From Paenibacillus polygoni (lineage in GTDB: Bacteria > Bacillota > Bacilli > Paenibacillales > Paenibacillaceae), in assembly GCF_030263935.1 (NCBI RefSeq), contig NZ_CP127162.1, forward strand, positions 1,311,501-1,375,500: DNA of 64,000 nucleotides, given 5' to 3'. A program made the position numbers and the translations under genes. This document shows positions 54,532-64,000 of this stretch, piece after piece. Within the stretch, counting starts at the first letter, position 1. Every line of letters begins with the position of its first letter. The notes beneath the pieces were generated by a model. That model did no database searches and had not been told where the DNA came from. It saw only the letters and a list, made by a program, of their open reading frames with translations.

Positions 54532-56383
54532 GAAGAAGGAGATGCCTTCATGGAAGCAGCTGCGCTTTAGCCAATTGCCTCTAAGATATCAGCTCTCAAT
54601 TCTATTTTTATTGATTGGTATTGTCCCTGCTCTTGGGCTTGGCGTGGTCGTAAACTTTACCGTTGATCGAATTGTAGAAAGGCAGGTAGAAGACAACACG
54701 CTCCAATTGATTGGAAAAGTGAATCAATCCCTGGATAAGGCAATTGATAATCTGCAAACCATTACCTATCTCGCTGAATTCGATGAGGATGTCCAAGCGT
54801 TTATCCATGAAACCGGTACTGTGAGAGATCCTCGTCAGTTAACCGAAAATATGAGTGCCTTCTTTCAGGGATTCACAACATTGTACCCAGAAATAGCAGG
54901 AATCATGGTCGTAAGTTCGGGGGGAGCTTATCTGAGCAATGAGATGTATGCATACAGTGATGCAGATCTGACAAAAGAAGAGTGGTTCAAACAAGCAGCA
55001 GAGCAGAAGGGGATATTTACGGTTATCGGACATCCTGGTAATCGAAGTGTAACGACCCATGTCAATTATACGCCAGAGGAAGTTATCTCTGTGGCTAGGT
55101 CCTTTGTTGATTCGGAGACACAGGACATCAAGGGAGTCATATTAATTGATCTGAAGCTGCGTTCCCTATCGGGGATTGTTCGAGATATTACCTTAGGCAA
55201 GAATGGATATCTGATGATTCTGGACAAGGAAGGCGACAAGATCTATGCACCTGAGAATTCCGTTCTTAGGCATTTTGATGCTGCCTGGTTTGACGATAAT
55301 TCATCGGGAACATTTAACAAGCAAATAGGTAATGAAAACTTTCAATTTCAATATCAGACCTCATCCTATACAGGATGGCGAACAATCGGGGTATTCGATA
55401 CAGGTGATTCGGCACTTGCCGTCCGGGAAATTCATTTCTATGTTGTCTGCTACTTATTTATAGTCTGCATGTTCGGCTTAATGGCAGCTTATGTGCTGTC
55501 TCAGTCGATCTCAAGGCCTATCCATCATCTGATGTCTTTGATGCGCAAAGCGGAAAAAGGAGACATGACCCTGCGCTATTTAGGCGATAGGGGAGATGAG
55601 GTAGGACAGCTGGGTACCAGCTTTAACCGTATGCTCCAAGAGATTAAAAAGCTGATGACAATCAATCGGCAAAAGGAGAAACAAAAGCAGGAGGCAGAAC
55701 TGCGGAGTCTCACGGCGCATATTAAACCGCATTTTTTGTATAACACGCTGGATACAATTCACTGGATGGCGCATAAGCAGGGAGCGGATGATGTATCGGT
55801 CATGATCCAGTCTTTATCTAAGTTGTTCCGGATTGGACTTAGTAAAGGAAGTCATATGATTCCCTTATCCCAAGAGATAGAACACATCTCCAGCTATCTG
55901 CAAATTCAAAAAACACGTTACAGGGACCGGGTTGAGTGTCATATAGATATCAAGGACGATCTGCTTGATTGTTACGTTGTTAAGCTGATGCTGCAGCCTT
56001 TAGTAGAGAATGCGATATACCATGGAATCAAGGCTAGACGCGGTGCAGGTACCATTTTAATTAAAGTCAGGAAACAAGAAGAAGTATTGATCATTACGGT
56101 ATCGGATAACGGAGCGGGAATGGATGCAGACCGGCTGCGGCAGTTACGAAAGCAACTGGATGATCCTTTGGCTACTATAGAGACTCACAATGAGGAGCAA
56201 CTGCCAGGCCGGAGCTATGGATTACTTAATATACAGGCTAGAATCCAGCTCACATTCGGACCATCCTATGGCATTACATTAGACAGCACGCAAGGAGAAG
56301 GAACGACAGCAACGATATTACATCCCATAGTAACGAAACCGCAAGTTATGTTAGATCATGTGATGGAGGAAGAAGAGAGATGA
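54521..56383 (+). CDS. Sensor histidine kinase, YesM/LytS-like
   Basis: A 620-residue kinase. TM1 near residues 22-42, extracellular dCache-type domain about 45-295, TM2 about 305-325 (VVCYLFIVCMFGLMAAYVLS), HAMP about 325-380, the phospho-His box LTAHIKPHFLYNTLDTIHWM (about 405-425), and HATPase_c with LVENAIYHGIK and VSDNGAGMD and SYGLLNIQARI. ATG 54521 is 7 nt after TGGAG and overlaps the previous gene by 11 nt. The HPHFLYNT-type box pairs with YesN regulators. Confidence 0.92.
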   Translation: MRSKKKEMPSWKQLRFSQLPLRYQLSILFLLIGIVPALGLGVVVNFTVDRIVERQVEDNTLQLIGKVNQSLDKAIDNLQTITYLAEFDEDVQAFIHETGTVRDPRQLTENMSAFFQGFTTLYPEIAGIMVVSSGGAYLSNEMYAYSDADLTKEEWFKQAAEQKGIFTVIGHPGNRSVTTHVNYTPEEVISVARSFVDSETQDIKGVILIDLKLRSLSGIVRDITLGKNGYLMILDKEGDKIYAPENSVLRHFDAAWFDDNSSGTFNKQIGNENFQFQYQTSSYTGWRTIGVFDTGDSALAVREIHFYVVCYLFIVCMFGLMAAYVLSQSISRPIHHLMSLMRKAEKGDMTLRYLGDRGDEVGQLGTSFNRMLQEIKKLMTINRQKEKQKQEAELRSLTAHIKPHFLYNTLDTIHWMAHKQGADDVSVMIQSLSKLFRIGLSKGSHMIPLSQEIEHISSYLQIQKTRYRDRVECHIDIKDDLLDCYVVKLMLQPLVENAIYHGIKARRGAGTILIKVRKQEEVLIITVSDNGAGMDADRLRQLRKQLDDPLATIETHNEEQLPGRSYGLLNIQARIQLTFGPSYGITLDSTQGEGTTATILHPIVTKPQVMLDHVMEEEER

Positions 56384-57594
56384 AGCACCCTTATCAGGTT
56401 CTGATTGCAGATGACGAGCCCATCATCCGTGAAGGTATCTTCGAGTCCATAGACTGGCGATCCCTGGGGATGGAAGTGATGGGGCTTGCCGAAGACGGAG
56501 CAGAAGCACTTGAAATGACGGAACAGCAGGTACCCGATATTATACTCGTTGACATGAATATGCCCATTATGGACGGCATTACATTGATCCAGTCCCTCCG
56601 TGAGAATAATTTGGATTCAAGATGTGTAATCATTACAGGATACGATGAATTTGGTTATGCCCAGAAAGCGATTGGGCTTGGCGTAGATGAGTATATTTTG
56701 AAACCAGTAGATCCGGCCACACTGGAAAAAGTACTTCGCCGCATCAAATTGTCACTTGATGAGAAGCAGAAGCAGCGTCTAGAACAGGAAGCAGCGAGTG
56801 AGCATGTGAAGAAGAAAAGGGAGATCCTGCGTGAACAATTAGGTCAGGAATGGATTCAAGGAAGACTCAGCGAAGGAGAAATTATCAGTCAGTTACATCT
56901 GCTGGCCCTCCCTCCTGCGCATCCTGTCAGCCTTCTCGTTATTCGCTGGCCGGAGATGCCTACAACGAAGGTCTTGTTAACAGAGAGAGATCGAAAGCTT
57001 TATATGTATGCGGTAAAAAATATAACCGAAGAACTGCTCGGAAGTGACAGTGCACTGATCTTTAAATATACAGATGACCTGATTGTGGGCATTACGTGGA
57101 TTCAGATTACACCTGAGCTTCTGATGAAGATAGAGGATGCGGCAAAAGGAAGCTTGGGGATTACCGTCCATACTGCTTATGAAAATGCGGAAGGTCCATT
57201 AATCGACATTTCACAAGCTTACCAGCGGATCAAGGATAACATCTATCAGGAAGCATCCGTCTCCCCGCTGGTTCGCAGAGCTAGACATTATCTTCAAGAA
57301 CATTTCCACGACCCAGCACTAACCCTGGAGCTCGCTGCAAGCGAACTGTCCGTATCACCCGTATATTTGAGCCGAATGCTAAAAAAAGAAGTAGGGGACT
57401 CTTTTATTTCTTTACTGACAGGGATTCGCATCCGCAAAGCCATTCAGCTTCTCAACGGTACCGAGCTTAGCATTCATGAGATTGCTGAACAGATTGGTTA
57501 TGAGAGTCAGCATTACTTTAGTACCGCTTTTAAAAAAGTGATCGGGATCTCACCAAATAAATACCGGAAAGGGGAGGCTTTTCAAAATGAATGA
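56380..57594 (+). CDS. AraC-family response regulator, YesN-like
   Basis: A 404-residue regulator. Receiver domain residues 1-125 with the phosphoacceptor Asp58 in ILVDMNMPIMDG, a linker, and a C-terminal AraC HTH (about 300-400) ending HEIAEQIGYESQHYFSTAFK and GISPNKYR. It probably activates the downstream transporter genes in response to the sensor pair. ATGA overlap with the kinase gene. Confidence 0.92.
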   Translation: MKHPYQVLIADDEPIIREGIFESIDWRSLGMEVMGLAEDGAEALEMTEQQVPDIILVDMNMPIMDGITLIQSLRENNLDSRCVIITGYDEFGYAQKAIGLGVDEYILKPVDPATLEKVLRRIKLSLDEKQKQRLEQEAASEHVKKKREILREQLGQEWIQGRLSEGEIISQLHLLALPPAHPVSLLVIRWPEMPTTKVLLTERDRKLYMYAVKNITEELLGSDSALIFKYTDDLIVGITWIQITPELLMKIEDAAKGSLGITVHTAYENAEGPLIDISQAYQRIKDNIYQEASVSPLVRRARHYLQEHFHDPALTLELAASELSVSPVYLSRMLKKEVGDSFISLLTGIRIRKAIQLLNGTELSIHEIAEQIGYESQHYFSTAFKKVIGISPNKYRKGEAFQNE

Positions 57595-57645
57595 AGGAGC
57601 CTCGAGCCTCAGCTGTGCTTTCATAGACATGTAATGTACTCAAAA

Positions 57646-57670
57646 GGGCGCCATTAGGCGTTCTTTTTTA
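57646..57670 (+). terminator. Intrinsic terminator
   Basis: GGGCGCC pairs with GGCGTTC (two G-T pairs) around ATTA, followed by six T. It ends the sensor operon. Confidence 0.75.
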
Positions 57671-57739
57671 TGTGGTGAAAGGTTTGATTTTTATAAAAAA
57701 GGTTGTAAATGTGCAAAGACGGTCAATTTACTGGAGTGC

Positions 57740-57786
57740 TATGATAATAGACGAACAAGGAATTACTGGATATGTAAGCGCTAACT
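57740..57786 (+). promoter_or_regulatory. Transporter operon promoter with cre operator
   Basis: A TATGAT -10 (57740-57745, preceded by TG) is followed about 28 bp downstream by TGTAAGCGCTAACT (57773-57786), a cre match at 13 of 14 positions. The cre therefore lies in the transcribed leader, where CcpA would act as a roadblock. The site is seen; CcpA regulation is inferred. Confidence 0.6.
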
Positions 57787-57844
57787 TAACGCCTGATATC
57801 CTTTTATTTTCTATATAAATCGTACAAGCGAAAGGGTGGGACCG

Positions 57845-58927
57845 ATGAAGAAAGGATTATCAATTCTGCTTCTTTTCGTGCTCGTCATCTCTTTAAGCGG
57901 GTGCAACCTTGCGGAAACGGAAGGAAGCGACAGTAAAGGCTATGTTGGTATATCAATGCCTACTAAGTCTTCAGCGAGATGGGTAGCAGATGGGCAGAAT
58001 ATGGTGAAATTGTTTGAGGAGAAAGGATTCAAGACGGATATGCAGTATGCCGAAGACGTCGTTGAGAACCAGATCGCACAGATTGAAAATATGATCACCA
58101 AAGGGGTAGACGTCATTGTTATCGCTTCGGTTGACGGTAATACTTTGACCGATGTCATTAAAAAGGCACATGACGAGGGGATCCAAGTCATCGCTTATGA
58201 CCGTTTGATTCGAAATACGGAGTATTTGTCCTACTATGCGACCTTTGACAATTTTCAGGTTGGTGTCCTTCAAGCTTCCTACATCGAGCAAAAGCTGGGG
58301 CTGAAAGAAGGAAAAGGGCCGTTTAACATTGAGCTGTTCGGGGGATCTCCGGATGATAACAATGCTTATTTCTTCTTTGATGGGGCTATGTCGGTTCTGC
58401 AGCCATATATCGATTCCGGGAAACTAGTTGTTCGAAGCAAGCAGACAACGATGAGTCAGATCGCCACGCTGAGATGGGACGGAGCCGAAGCCCAAAAGCG
58501 GATGGATAACCTGATTAGTGCCCATTACTCCGGTGAAGAAATTGATGCTGTCTTGTCCCCCTATGACGGAATAAGCCTCGGTATTATTTCTTCTCTGAGA
58601 GGTGTAGGGTACGGAAGTAAAACAAAACCTTTACCCATTATTACGGGCCAGGATGCGGAGTTGTCCTCTATTAAATCGATCGTTAACGGGGAGCAAACAC
58701 AGACCATTTTCAAAGATACACGCAAATTAGCAGAGCGGACAGTCAGCATGGCTGAAAGTGTTCTAAATGGTACAGAGGCAGAAGTAAACGATACAGAAAG
58801 TTATGATAACGGAAAAGGCATCGTACCTTCTTATCTTTTAGAGCCGGTATCCATTGATGCTGCCAATGTGGAAGAAGAGATTATAGGTTCTGGATATTAC
58901 ACAAAAGAAGAAGTTGGATTGAAATAG
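57845..58927 (+). CDS. chvE: Sugar ABC transporter substrate-binding lipoprotein (ChvE-like)
   Basis: A 360-residue lipoprotein (lipobox LSGC, Cys20) of the ChvE/XylF class. It has [73 protein letters not shown] and [17 protein letters not shown]. Such proteins bring several monosaccharides (xylose, arabinose, glucose, galactose) to the transporter. AAAGGGTGG SD; cre overlaps its leader. Confidence 0.88.
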   Translation: MKKGLSILLLFVLVISLSGCNLAETEGSDSKGYVGISMPTKSSARWVADGQNMVKLFEEKGFKTDMQYAEDVVENQIAQIENMITKGVDVIVIASVDGNTLTDVIKKAHDEGIQVIAYDRLIRNTEYLSYYATFDNFQVGVLQASYIEQKLGLKEGKGPFNIELFGGSPDDNNAYFFFDGAMSVLQPYIDSGKLVVRSKQTTMSQIATLRWDGAEAQKRMDNLISAHYSGEEIDAVLSPYDGISLGIISSLRGVGYGSKTKPLPIITGQDAELSSIKSIVNGEQTQTIFKDTRKLAERTVSMAESVLNGTEAEVNDTESYDNGKGIVPSYLLEPVSIDAANVEEEIIGSGYYTKEEVGLK

Positions 58928-58973
58928 AAGCCTATACAAGGGCAGGAGAATTTATACGCGGGAAGGTGAAATC

Positions 58974-60521
58974 ATGGCTGAATATATTCTTGAAATGCGT
59001 GGGATCACGAAGACTTTTCCAGGAGTAAAGGCACTGGAGAATGTGAATTTAAAAGTCAAGCCGGGTGAGATTCATTCTTTATGCGGGGAGAACGGAGCAG
59101 GGAAATCAACGCTTATGAAAGTGCTCAGCGGGGTTTATCCACATGGAACCTATGAGGGTGATATCCTGTTTGAAGACGATGTATGTGAGTTCAAGACCAT
59201 CAAGGACAGCGAAGAAAAAGGAATCGTTATCATTCATCAAGAGCTGGCGCTCATTCCCGATCTCTCTATTGCGGAAAATATATTTTTAGGCAATGAAAGA
59301 GTAAATAAAGGGATTATCAATTGGCATGAAACGATTATGAAAACCCGGGACCTATTAAAAAAAGTGGGGCTCAGTGAGAATCCTAACACGCTGATTACGA
59401 ACATTGGCGTCGGCAAACAACAGTTAGTCGAGATTGCAAAGGCGCTTTCTAAAAAAGTGAAATTACTCATTCTTGATGAGCCGACCGCAGCGCTGAACGA
59501 AACCGACAGTCAAAATTTACTCAGGCTAATGCTCGAATTTAAGAAACAAGGGATTGCTTGTATCTTAATCTCTCATAAGCTGAACGAAGTATCCGAGGTA
59601 TCCGATTCAGTTACCATTCTTCGGGATGGCAAAACAATAGAAACCTTAGATATGAGAGCTAAGGATATGTCAGAAGATCGAATTATCAGGGGGATGGTCG
59701 GTCGTGATTTGACAGATCGTTATCCGGAGCGCAAGCCGAATATAGGAGAAATGCTGCTTGAGGTCAAAGACTGGACGGTGTATCACGAGCACCATGCGGA
59801 TCGCAAAGTGCTGGATAACGTAAACCTCAATGTCCGCCGCGGCGAAATTGTTGGAATTGCAGGACTTATGGGCGCAGGGCGGACTGAACTGGCAATGAGC
59901 ATTTTTGGTAAAGCTTACGGACGGAAGATATCGGGTGAGCTTCGTAAGGAAGGCGCAGTCATTCAAAATAACAGCATTGGTCAAGCCATTGATAATGGAT
60001 TTGCCTATGTCACAGAAGATCGCAAAGATTATGGATTGGTACTGATACAGGATATTAAACGCAATATTTCGCTGACTGGTCTTCCTAAGCTGCAAAAAGC
60101 ATCAATTATAAACGAGAATGAAGAGATTGTAGTAGCTGAAACGATGCGTAAACGGCTGAAAATCAAAACTTCCAGCATCCAGCAGGAAGTTCAGAATTTG
60201 AGCGGTGGAAATCAGCAGAAGGTTGTACTTAGCAAATGGATTTATTCCGAGCCTGACATTCTGATTCTAGATGAACCGACACGCGGAATTGATGTAGGTG
60301 CTAAATTTGAGATCTATACGATCATTCAAGAACTTGCCAGCGAAGGGAAAGCTGTCGTTGTCATTTCCTCAGAGCTGCCTGAGATCCTCGGTATCTGTGA
60401 TCGGATTTATGTAATGAACGCGGGAAGAATTACCGGGGAAGTGAACCGGAGTGAAGCGAATCAGGAAGTTTTGATGAAATATATGACCAAGACACCGAGC
60501 AAGGGAACAGGAGGGGCTTAA
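58974..60521 (+). CDS. mmsA: Monosaccharide ABC transporter ATP-binding protein (double ATPase)
   Basis: A 515-residue protein with two ABC domains. The first has Walker [10 protein letters not shown] (about 36-44), signature [12 protein letters not shown] and [11 protein letters not shown]. The second has a degenerate Walker A region [10 protein letters not shown], signature [14 protein letters not shown] and [15 protein letters not shown]. This arrangement is that of RbsA/XylG/GguA. It lies 46 nt after the binding-protein gene. Confidence 0.92.
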   Translation: MAEYILEMRGITKTFPGVKALENVNLKVKPGEIHSLCGENGAGKSTLMKVLSGVYPHGTYEGDILFEDDVCEFKTIKDSEEKGIVIIHQELALIPDLSIAENIFLGNERVNKGIINWHETIMKTRDLLKKVGLSENPNTLITNIGVGKQQLVEIAKALSKKVKLLILDEPTAALNETDSQNLLRLMLEFKKQGIACILISHKLNEVSEVSDSVTILRDGKTIETLDMRAKDMSEDRIIRGMVGRDLTDRYPERKPNIGEMLLEVKDWTVYHEHHADRKVLDNVNLNVRRGEIVGIAGLMGAGRTELAMSIFGKAYGRKISGELRKEGAVIQNNSIGQAIDNGFAYVTEDRKDYGLVLIQDIKRNISLTGLPKLQKASIINENEEIVVAETMRKRLKIKTSSIQQEVQNLSGGNQQKVVLSKWIYSEPDILILDEPTRGIDVGAKFEIYTIIQELASEGKAVVVISSELPEILGICDRIYVMNAGRITGEVNRSEANQEVLMKYMTKTPSKGTGGA

Positions 60522-60522
60522 G

Positions 60523-61686
60523 ATGGGGACATTAATAAAGCTGTTTAAAAATAACATTCGCCAGTATGGCATGATTATTGCACTAATTTTGATCATGATC
60601 TTGTTTGGACTGCTCAGCGGAGGATTGTTATTCGAACCGATCAACATTACCAATCTTATATTGCAAAATAGTTATATTCTTGTACTAGCGATCGGAATGG
60701 TGCTGGTCATCATTACCGGACACATTGATTTATCAGTCGGGTCAGTCGCGGCTCTTGTTGGAGCATGTGCTGCAATCATGATGGTGGACATGAACCTTCA
60801 TCCTGTCATTGCTGTCATTCTCTCTTTATTACTGGGTGCGCTTATAGGGGCATGGCAGGGGTTTTGGATTGCTTATGTTAGAATTCCGGCCTTTATTGTG
60901 ACCTTAGCAGGGATGTTACTGTTCCGGGGAATGACGATGATTGTCCTCGAAGGTCAATCCATTTCTCCTTTGCCTGAAGGATTTCAAAAGATCAGTGCCG
61001 GATTTATTCCAGACTTCGGTAATATGGAGACAAACTTGGTAGCGCTGCTCGCCGGAATTGTGGTAACGATTCTATACGTGATGAGTGAAGTGAAAAATCG
61101 CAGAAATCAGCAGAAGTATCAGTTCGAGACGATTTCAAGTTCTCTATTTATTGCTAAATTAGTTGTGATTGCTGCCGTCATTAACATATTCTCTTTTGCG
61201 CTTGCTAGTTATGCAGGTATACCAAACATTCTGATCTTGCTAGCAGTGCTAATTGTTGGATACTCTTTTATCATGAACAGGACTGTTATGGGACGTCATA
61301 TCTATGCGATTGGAGGAAACGAGAAAGCCGCAGGTCTCTCTGGGGTAAAAACAAAAAAAGTAACCTTCTGGGTATTCGTTAATATGGGCGTTCTTGCAGC
61401 TATCTCTGGCTTAATCTTTACGGCAAGATTAAACGCAGCTATTCCAAGAGCGGGAACAAACTTTGAGCTTGATGCCATCGCAGCTGCCTTTATTGGCGGA
61501 GCATCTGCTTCCGGCGGGATCGGAACGGTGTATGGTGCAATTATTGGCGGTCTCGTTATGGGTGTACTGAACAACGGGATGTCATTGATTGGCCTTGGTA
61601 TAGACTGGCAGCAAGGGATTAAGGGACTTGTTCTCTTGTTAGCGGTAGCTTTTGATATCTACAATAAGAATAAAAGAGCAGCTTAG
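60523..61686 (+). CDS. mmsB: Monosaccharide ABC transporter permease
   Basis: A 387-residue permease of the RbsC/XylH/GguB family with about ten hydrophobic segments, the family motif LVIITGHIDLSVGSVAALVG, IGGNEKAAGLSGV and AAAFIGGASASGGIGTVYGA. It begins 1 nt after the ATPase stop. A strong terminator ends the operon. Confidence 0.92.
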   Translation: MGTLIKLFKNNIRQYGMIIALILIMILFGLLSGGLLFEPINITNLILQNSYILVLAIGMVLVIITGHIDLSVGSVAALVGACAAIMMVDMNLHPVIAVILSLLLGALIGAWQGFWIAYVRIPAFIVTLAGMLLFRGMTMIVLEGQSISPLPEGFQKISAGFIPDFGNMETNLVALLAGIVVTILYVMSEVKNRRNQQKYQFETISSSLFIAKLVVIAAVINIFSFALASYAGIPNILILLAVLIVGYSFIMNRTVMGRHIYAIGGNEKAAGLSGVKTKKVTFWVFVNMGVLAAISGLIFTARLNAAIPRAGTNFELDAIAAAFIGGASASGGIGTVYGAIIGGLVMGVLNNGMSLIGLGIDWQQGIKGLVLLLAVAFDIYNKNKRAA

Positions 61687-61724
61687 AATGATCGGGTAGG
61701 AGATGTCCTTTCTTATATAAAGTG

Positions 61725-61768
61725 ACCGGTAAGTGATAGGTTTTCACCTATTACTTATCGGTTTTTTT
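61725..61768 (+). terminator. Strong intrinsic terminator of the sugar operon
   Basis: ACCGGTAAGTGATAGG pairs with CCTATTACTTATCGGT around TTTTCA, followed by T6. Confidence 0.85.
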
Positions 61769-61824
61769 ATTGAGCAATCCATTTTTCTTATTGTGCAGCT
61801 TCAATGTGAACGAATAGAGGAGTT

Positions 61825-61905
61825 ATGGTCTCTGATGAAGAAGCAATCCTTAATATGGGAACTGCACCAACGCTCATGCATGGATCTTCCTATAATACAG
61901 GTTGA
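61825..61905 (+). CDS. Putative 26-residue leader ORF
   Basis: ATG 61825 follows GAGGAGTT, an ideal SD. The peptide MVSDEEAILNMGTAPTLMHG followed by SSYNTG looks like coding sequence and ends 11 nt before the glycerate kinase start, whose SD overlaps its stop. It may be a leader peptide or the remnant of a larger gene. No homologue recognised. Confidence 0.4.
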   Translation: MVSDEEAILNMGTAPTLMHGSSYNTG

Positions 61906-61915
61906 GGTGATTTAG

Positions 61916-63058
61916 TTGGCAAAACAAACATTTGTGCTTGCACCGGATTCATTTAAAGAAAGTATGACAGCTAAAGAAGTATGTATTGCTATAGAAAAGG
62001 GACTGCGAAAATCCTTTCCAGAAGCGAATTATCTGCATGTACCTATGGCAGATGGAGGCGAAGGGACAGTCCAATCTCTGGTAGATGCCACAGGCGGAAG
62101 AATGTTCGAAAAAGAAGTGACAGGTCCTCTAGGAAACCAAGTAACTGCAAAATTCGGAATTATGGGAGACGGCACAACCGCTGCCATTGAAATGGCTTCA
62201 GCAAGCGGGATCCACTATGTAACGAAAGATACGAAAAATCCCATGATTACGACCACCTATGGAACAGGAGAACTAATCCGTGAATGTCTAGATCAAGGTA
62301 TAAAGAAAATTATAATGGGTATCGGCGGCAGTGCAACCAATGACGGCGGAACAGGTATGGCGGAAGCGCTCGGAGCTAAATTCCTTGATCAGAAAGGAAA
62401 AACTCTTTCTCGCGGAGGCGGTAATCTTGGTCGGCTACATACGATTGATGTGGCAGAACTTGATCCCAGACTTCAGGAGGTGGAAATTGTCGTTGCCTGT
62501 GATGTAACCAATCCACTGTGCGGTGAGAATGGTGCGTCGCATGTTTTTGGTCCACAAAAAGGGGCTACCCCTGAAATGGTCCTTCAGTTAGATAACAATC
62601 TAGCTCATTATGCGGAGGTAGTGAAGACTGTGCTGAACAAAGATATCCGTAATGTTCCTGGCGCGGGTGCAGCAGGCGGGCTGGGTGCAGGATTACTCAT
62701 TTTCACAAAATCCACACTTCAAAGAGGCATTGATATTATTATTCAATACACGGGGCTGCGCGAGAAACTTGCTGGGGCTGATTACTGCTTCACAGGAGAG
62801 GGCGGAATGGACTTTCAGACCAAATTCGGTAAGACACCTTACGGCGTGGCCAAAGTTGCAAAAGAAAAAGGAATCCCTGTTATTGCACTTGCTGGTTATA
62901 TTGGAGAAGGCGTGGAGGTTCTCTATGAAGAAGGGATCAATGCGATTTTTGGTATTGTTCCTGGTGCTCAAGAGATTGAAAAACTGCTTGCCGATGGTCC
63001 TCGTAATGTCGAGCGTACAAGTGAAAATATTGGTAGGCTGCTTAGCTTGAAAATCTAA
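61916..63058 (+). CDS. glxK: Glycerate kinase (GlxK/GarK type I)
   Basis: A 380-residue glycerate 2-kinase. It reads FVLAPDSFKESMTAKEVCIA, VPMADGGEGTV (substrate site), MGIGGSATNDGGTGMAEALG, VVACDVTNPLCGENGASHVF, GAGAAGGLGAGLL and GEGGMDFQTKFGKTP. It phosphorylates glycerate for entry to lower glycolysis. TTG start after GAGGTGA. Its place after the sugar operon suggests use of sugar-acid breakdown products, but the terminator separates them. Confidence 0.9.
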   Translation: MAKQTFVLAPDSFKESMTAKEVCIAIEKGLRKSFPEANYLHVPMADGGEGTVQSLVDATGGRMFEKEVTGPLGNQVTAKFGIMGDGTTAAIEMASASGIHYVTKDTKNPMITTTYGTGELIRECLDQGIKKIIMGIGGSATNDGGTGMAEALGAKFLDQKGKTLSRGGGNLGRLHTIDVAELDPRLQEVEIVVACDVTNPLCGENGASHVFGPQKGATPEMVLQLDNNLAHYAEVVKTVLNKDIRNVPGAGAAGGLGAGLLIFTKSTLQRGIDIIIQYTGLREKLAGADYCFTGEGGMDFQTKFGKTPYGVAKVAKEKGIPVIALAGYIGEGVEVLYEEGINAIFGIVPGAQEIEKLLADGPRNVERTSENIGRLLSLKI

Positions 63059-63127
63059 ATGGAAGAGCAGAGAAAACAAAGGATAGTAGAACCGTGCTTT
63101 GCCGGATAAAACGAAAAGGGGATTTGA

Positions 63128-63793
63128 ATGAAATCTATAAGTTTTTTGTTTGGATTGCTTCTATTGTCTGCTACCATTTTAGTGGCGTGTACCTCTAATT
63201 CTTTGATGAGAAGTTCGGAGAAACAGCAGATCGTGGAACATGTGAAGACAGTGGAAGAGAGTGAATTTGATCTTATTTACTTTAACAAATCCTATAAACA
63301 ATATCATAACGCTATAAATGAAATTGTAAGTGAAGAATACTGGGCATCTATCCGTAGTGAGATTATATTTGGATATGATAGTGCTACATACACCCGAGAT
63401 GATTTGGTGAATATGCCTCAAGAGGAGTACGACAAACATAAAGAACATATGCTTAATTTAATTCATGGAATTGGTATGGAAAAACTTAGTGCAACGGTGC
63501 GCATATCGGATGTGTATGAAGGGGAACAGTCTAATCAAGTTAATATATACACGATTGAAAATAAAGAGTTGAAAGATCAACCGTTCTCCGCAACTACTAA
63601 GAAGTATACATTGGAGAAATACAACGAAAAATGGCTTATTACTAAAGTAGAGCAAGATAAATTTAATTATGTAAACGAGCAGACAGCAGAGGAGATGGAA
63701 GAGGGAATCAAGGGACTTAATTATCAAACCCATGAGGGCAAAGTTATTGGTTATCCGACAGTAATAGTGTTGTCAGGCGTAGGAAAAGTATAG
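63128..63793 (+). CDS. Putative lipoprotein
   Basis: A 221-residue protein with lipobox ILVAC (Cys21). A helical, Glu-rich mature part (VEHVKTVEESEFDLIYFNKS) and a C-terminal beta-rich segment with TKKYTLEKYNEKWLITKVEQ, an NTF2/SnoaL-like end as in other Bacillales lipoproteins. Family not recognised. AAAAGGGGAT SD. Confidence 0.65.
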   Translation: MKSISFLFGLLLLSATILVACTSNSLMRSSEKQQIVEHVKTVEESEFDLIYFNKSYKQYHNAINEIVSEEYWASIRSEIIFGYDSATYTRDDLVNMPQEEYDKHKEHMLNLIHGIGMEKLSATVRISDVYEGEQSNQVNIYTIENKELKDQPFSATTKKYTLEKYNEKWLITKVEQDKFNYVNEQTAEEMEEGIKGLNYQTHEGKVIGYPTVIVLSGVGKV

Positions 63794-63840
63794 GGTTTAA
63801 TAGTGACATTGGAATTAACAGATAGAGGAGGATCGTTACA

Positions 63841-64000
63841 ATGAATACAGAGGTACTGTTCACAGAAGAGCCGATATTTGAAACGGAACGAATAATACTT
63901 AGAAGATTAGATATGGATGACCTGGAAGAATACTATCATTTTGCTTCAGACCCGTTCGTATCGGAACGGACATTATGGAATCGGCATGAATCTACCGAGG
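63841..64000 (+). CDS. GNAT acetyltransferase (RimJ/RimL type), N-terminal part (runs off right edge)
   Basis: The first 53 residues include PIFETERIILRRLDMDDLEE and YYHFASDPFVSER, the RimJ/RimL entry motif, as in the gene at 1391. GAGGAGGA precedes the ATG. The acetyl-CoA site is beyond the window. Confidence 0.8.
   Translation, partial: MNTEVLFTEEPIFETERIILRRLDMDDLEEYYHFASDPFVSERTLWNRHESTE

Noticed and set aside
61733..61915. 60-codon open frame ahead of glycerate kinase
   Set aside because: Its start lies inside the terminator hairpin and it has no SD; the shorter SD-bearing frame at 61825 is more credible.

Overview
The window looks like chromosomal DNA of an endospore-forming Firmicute, most likely Paenibacillus or a close relative. 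This is inferred from the moderately low G+C, strong AGGAGG-type Shine-Dalgarno (SD) sites, frequent TTG and GTG starts, a CotF-like coat protein, a GsiB-like KGG protein and YesM/YesN-type signalling next to a sugar ABC transporter. I saw no rRNA, tRNA, CRISPR array, transposase or phage gene.

Layout. (1) 1-997: the N-terminal third of NADH nitrite reductase NirB on the minus strand, cut by the window edge. Two Fnr-like palindromes lie in its upstream region. (2) About 1.4-31.9 kb: a long, nearly all plus-strand string of small, mostly monocistronic-looking detoxification or house-cleaning genes. It holds GNAT acetyltransferases, Nudix and HAD hydrolases, DinB-like proteins, a blasticidin-S-deaminase homologue, aminoglycoside nucleotidyltransferase-like, PhzF, VOC, RidA, DJ-1/PfpI and beta-lactamase-fold proteins. 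Metabolic genes (ROK glucokinase, GdhA, CysK) and a YflT/DUF2382 stress protein are mixed in. No intrinsic terminator is visible between 1.4 and 13.6 kb. (3) 31.9-43.5 kb: a membrane GGDEF-EAL protein, small membrane proteins and lipoproteins, nagB-nagA, a VanW-like protein, and several decayed genes. (4) 43.6-53.3 kb: CYP152-type P450, metallophosphatase, a PgsA-like enzyme, SUKH, cupin, APH-like kinase, RtcB, a pentapeptide-repeat protein, a coat protein and GsiB. (5) 53.5-64 kb: a sugar-uptake locus made of a membrane-anchored sugar-binding protein, a YesM-like histidine kinase, a YesN-like regulator and a ChvE/MmsA/MmsB-type ABC transporter with CcpA-type cre sites, followed by a glycerate kinase, a lipoprotein and a GNAT running off the edge.

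Two features stand out. First, the accessory genes carry many lesions: at least eight genes are frameshifted, nonsense-interrupted or reduced to fragments (Nudix 6037, HAD 19293, GNAT 24774, 29574, 35536, RDD 35750, GNAT tail 42256, lipoprotein 46190), while the neighbouring metabolic genes are intact. Second, at four otherwise intact genes (1961, 9223, 24248, 45731) the codon at ideal distance from a strong SD is ACG, ATA, ATC and ATC instead of ATG. These are either real near-cognate starts or fresh start-codon mutations.

The sugar locus is the best candidate for a functional system. An anchored sugar-binding protein, sensor kinase and AraC-type regulator sit directly upstream of the transporter, the order known for the XylFII-LytS-YesN three-component sensor of clostridia.
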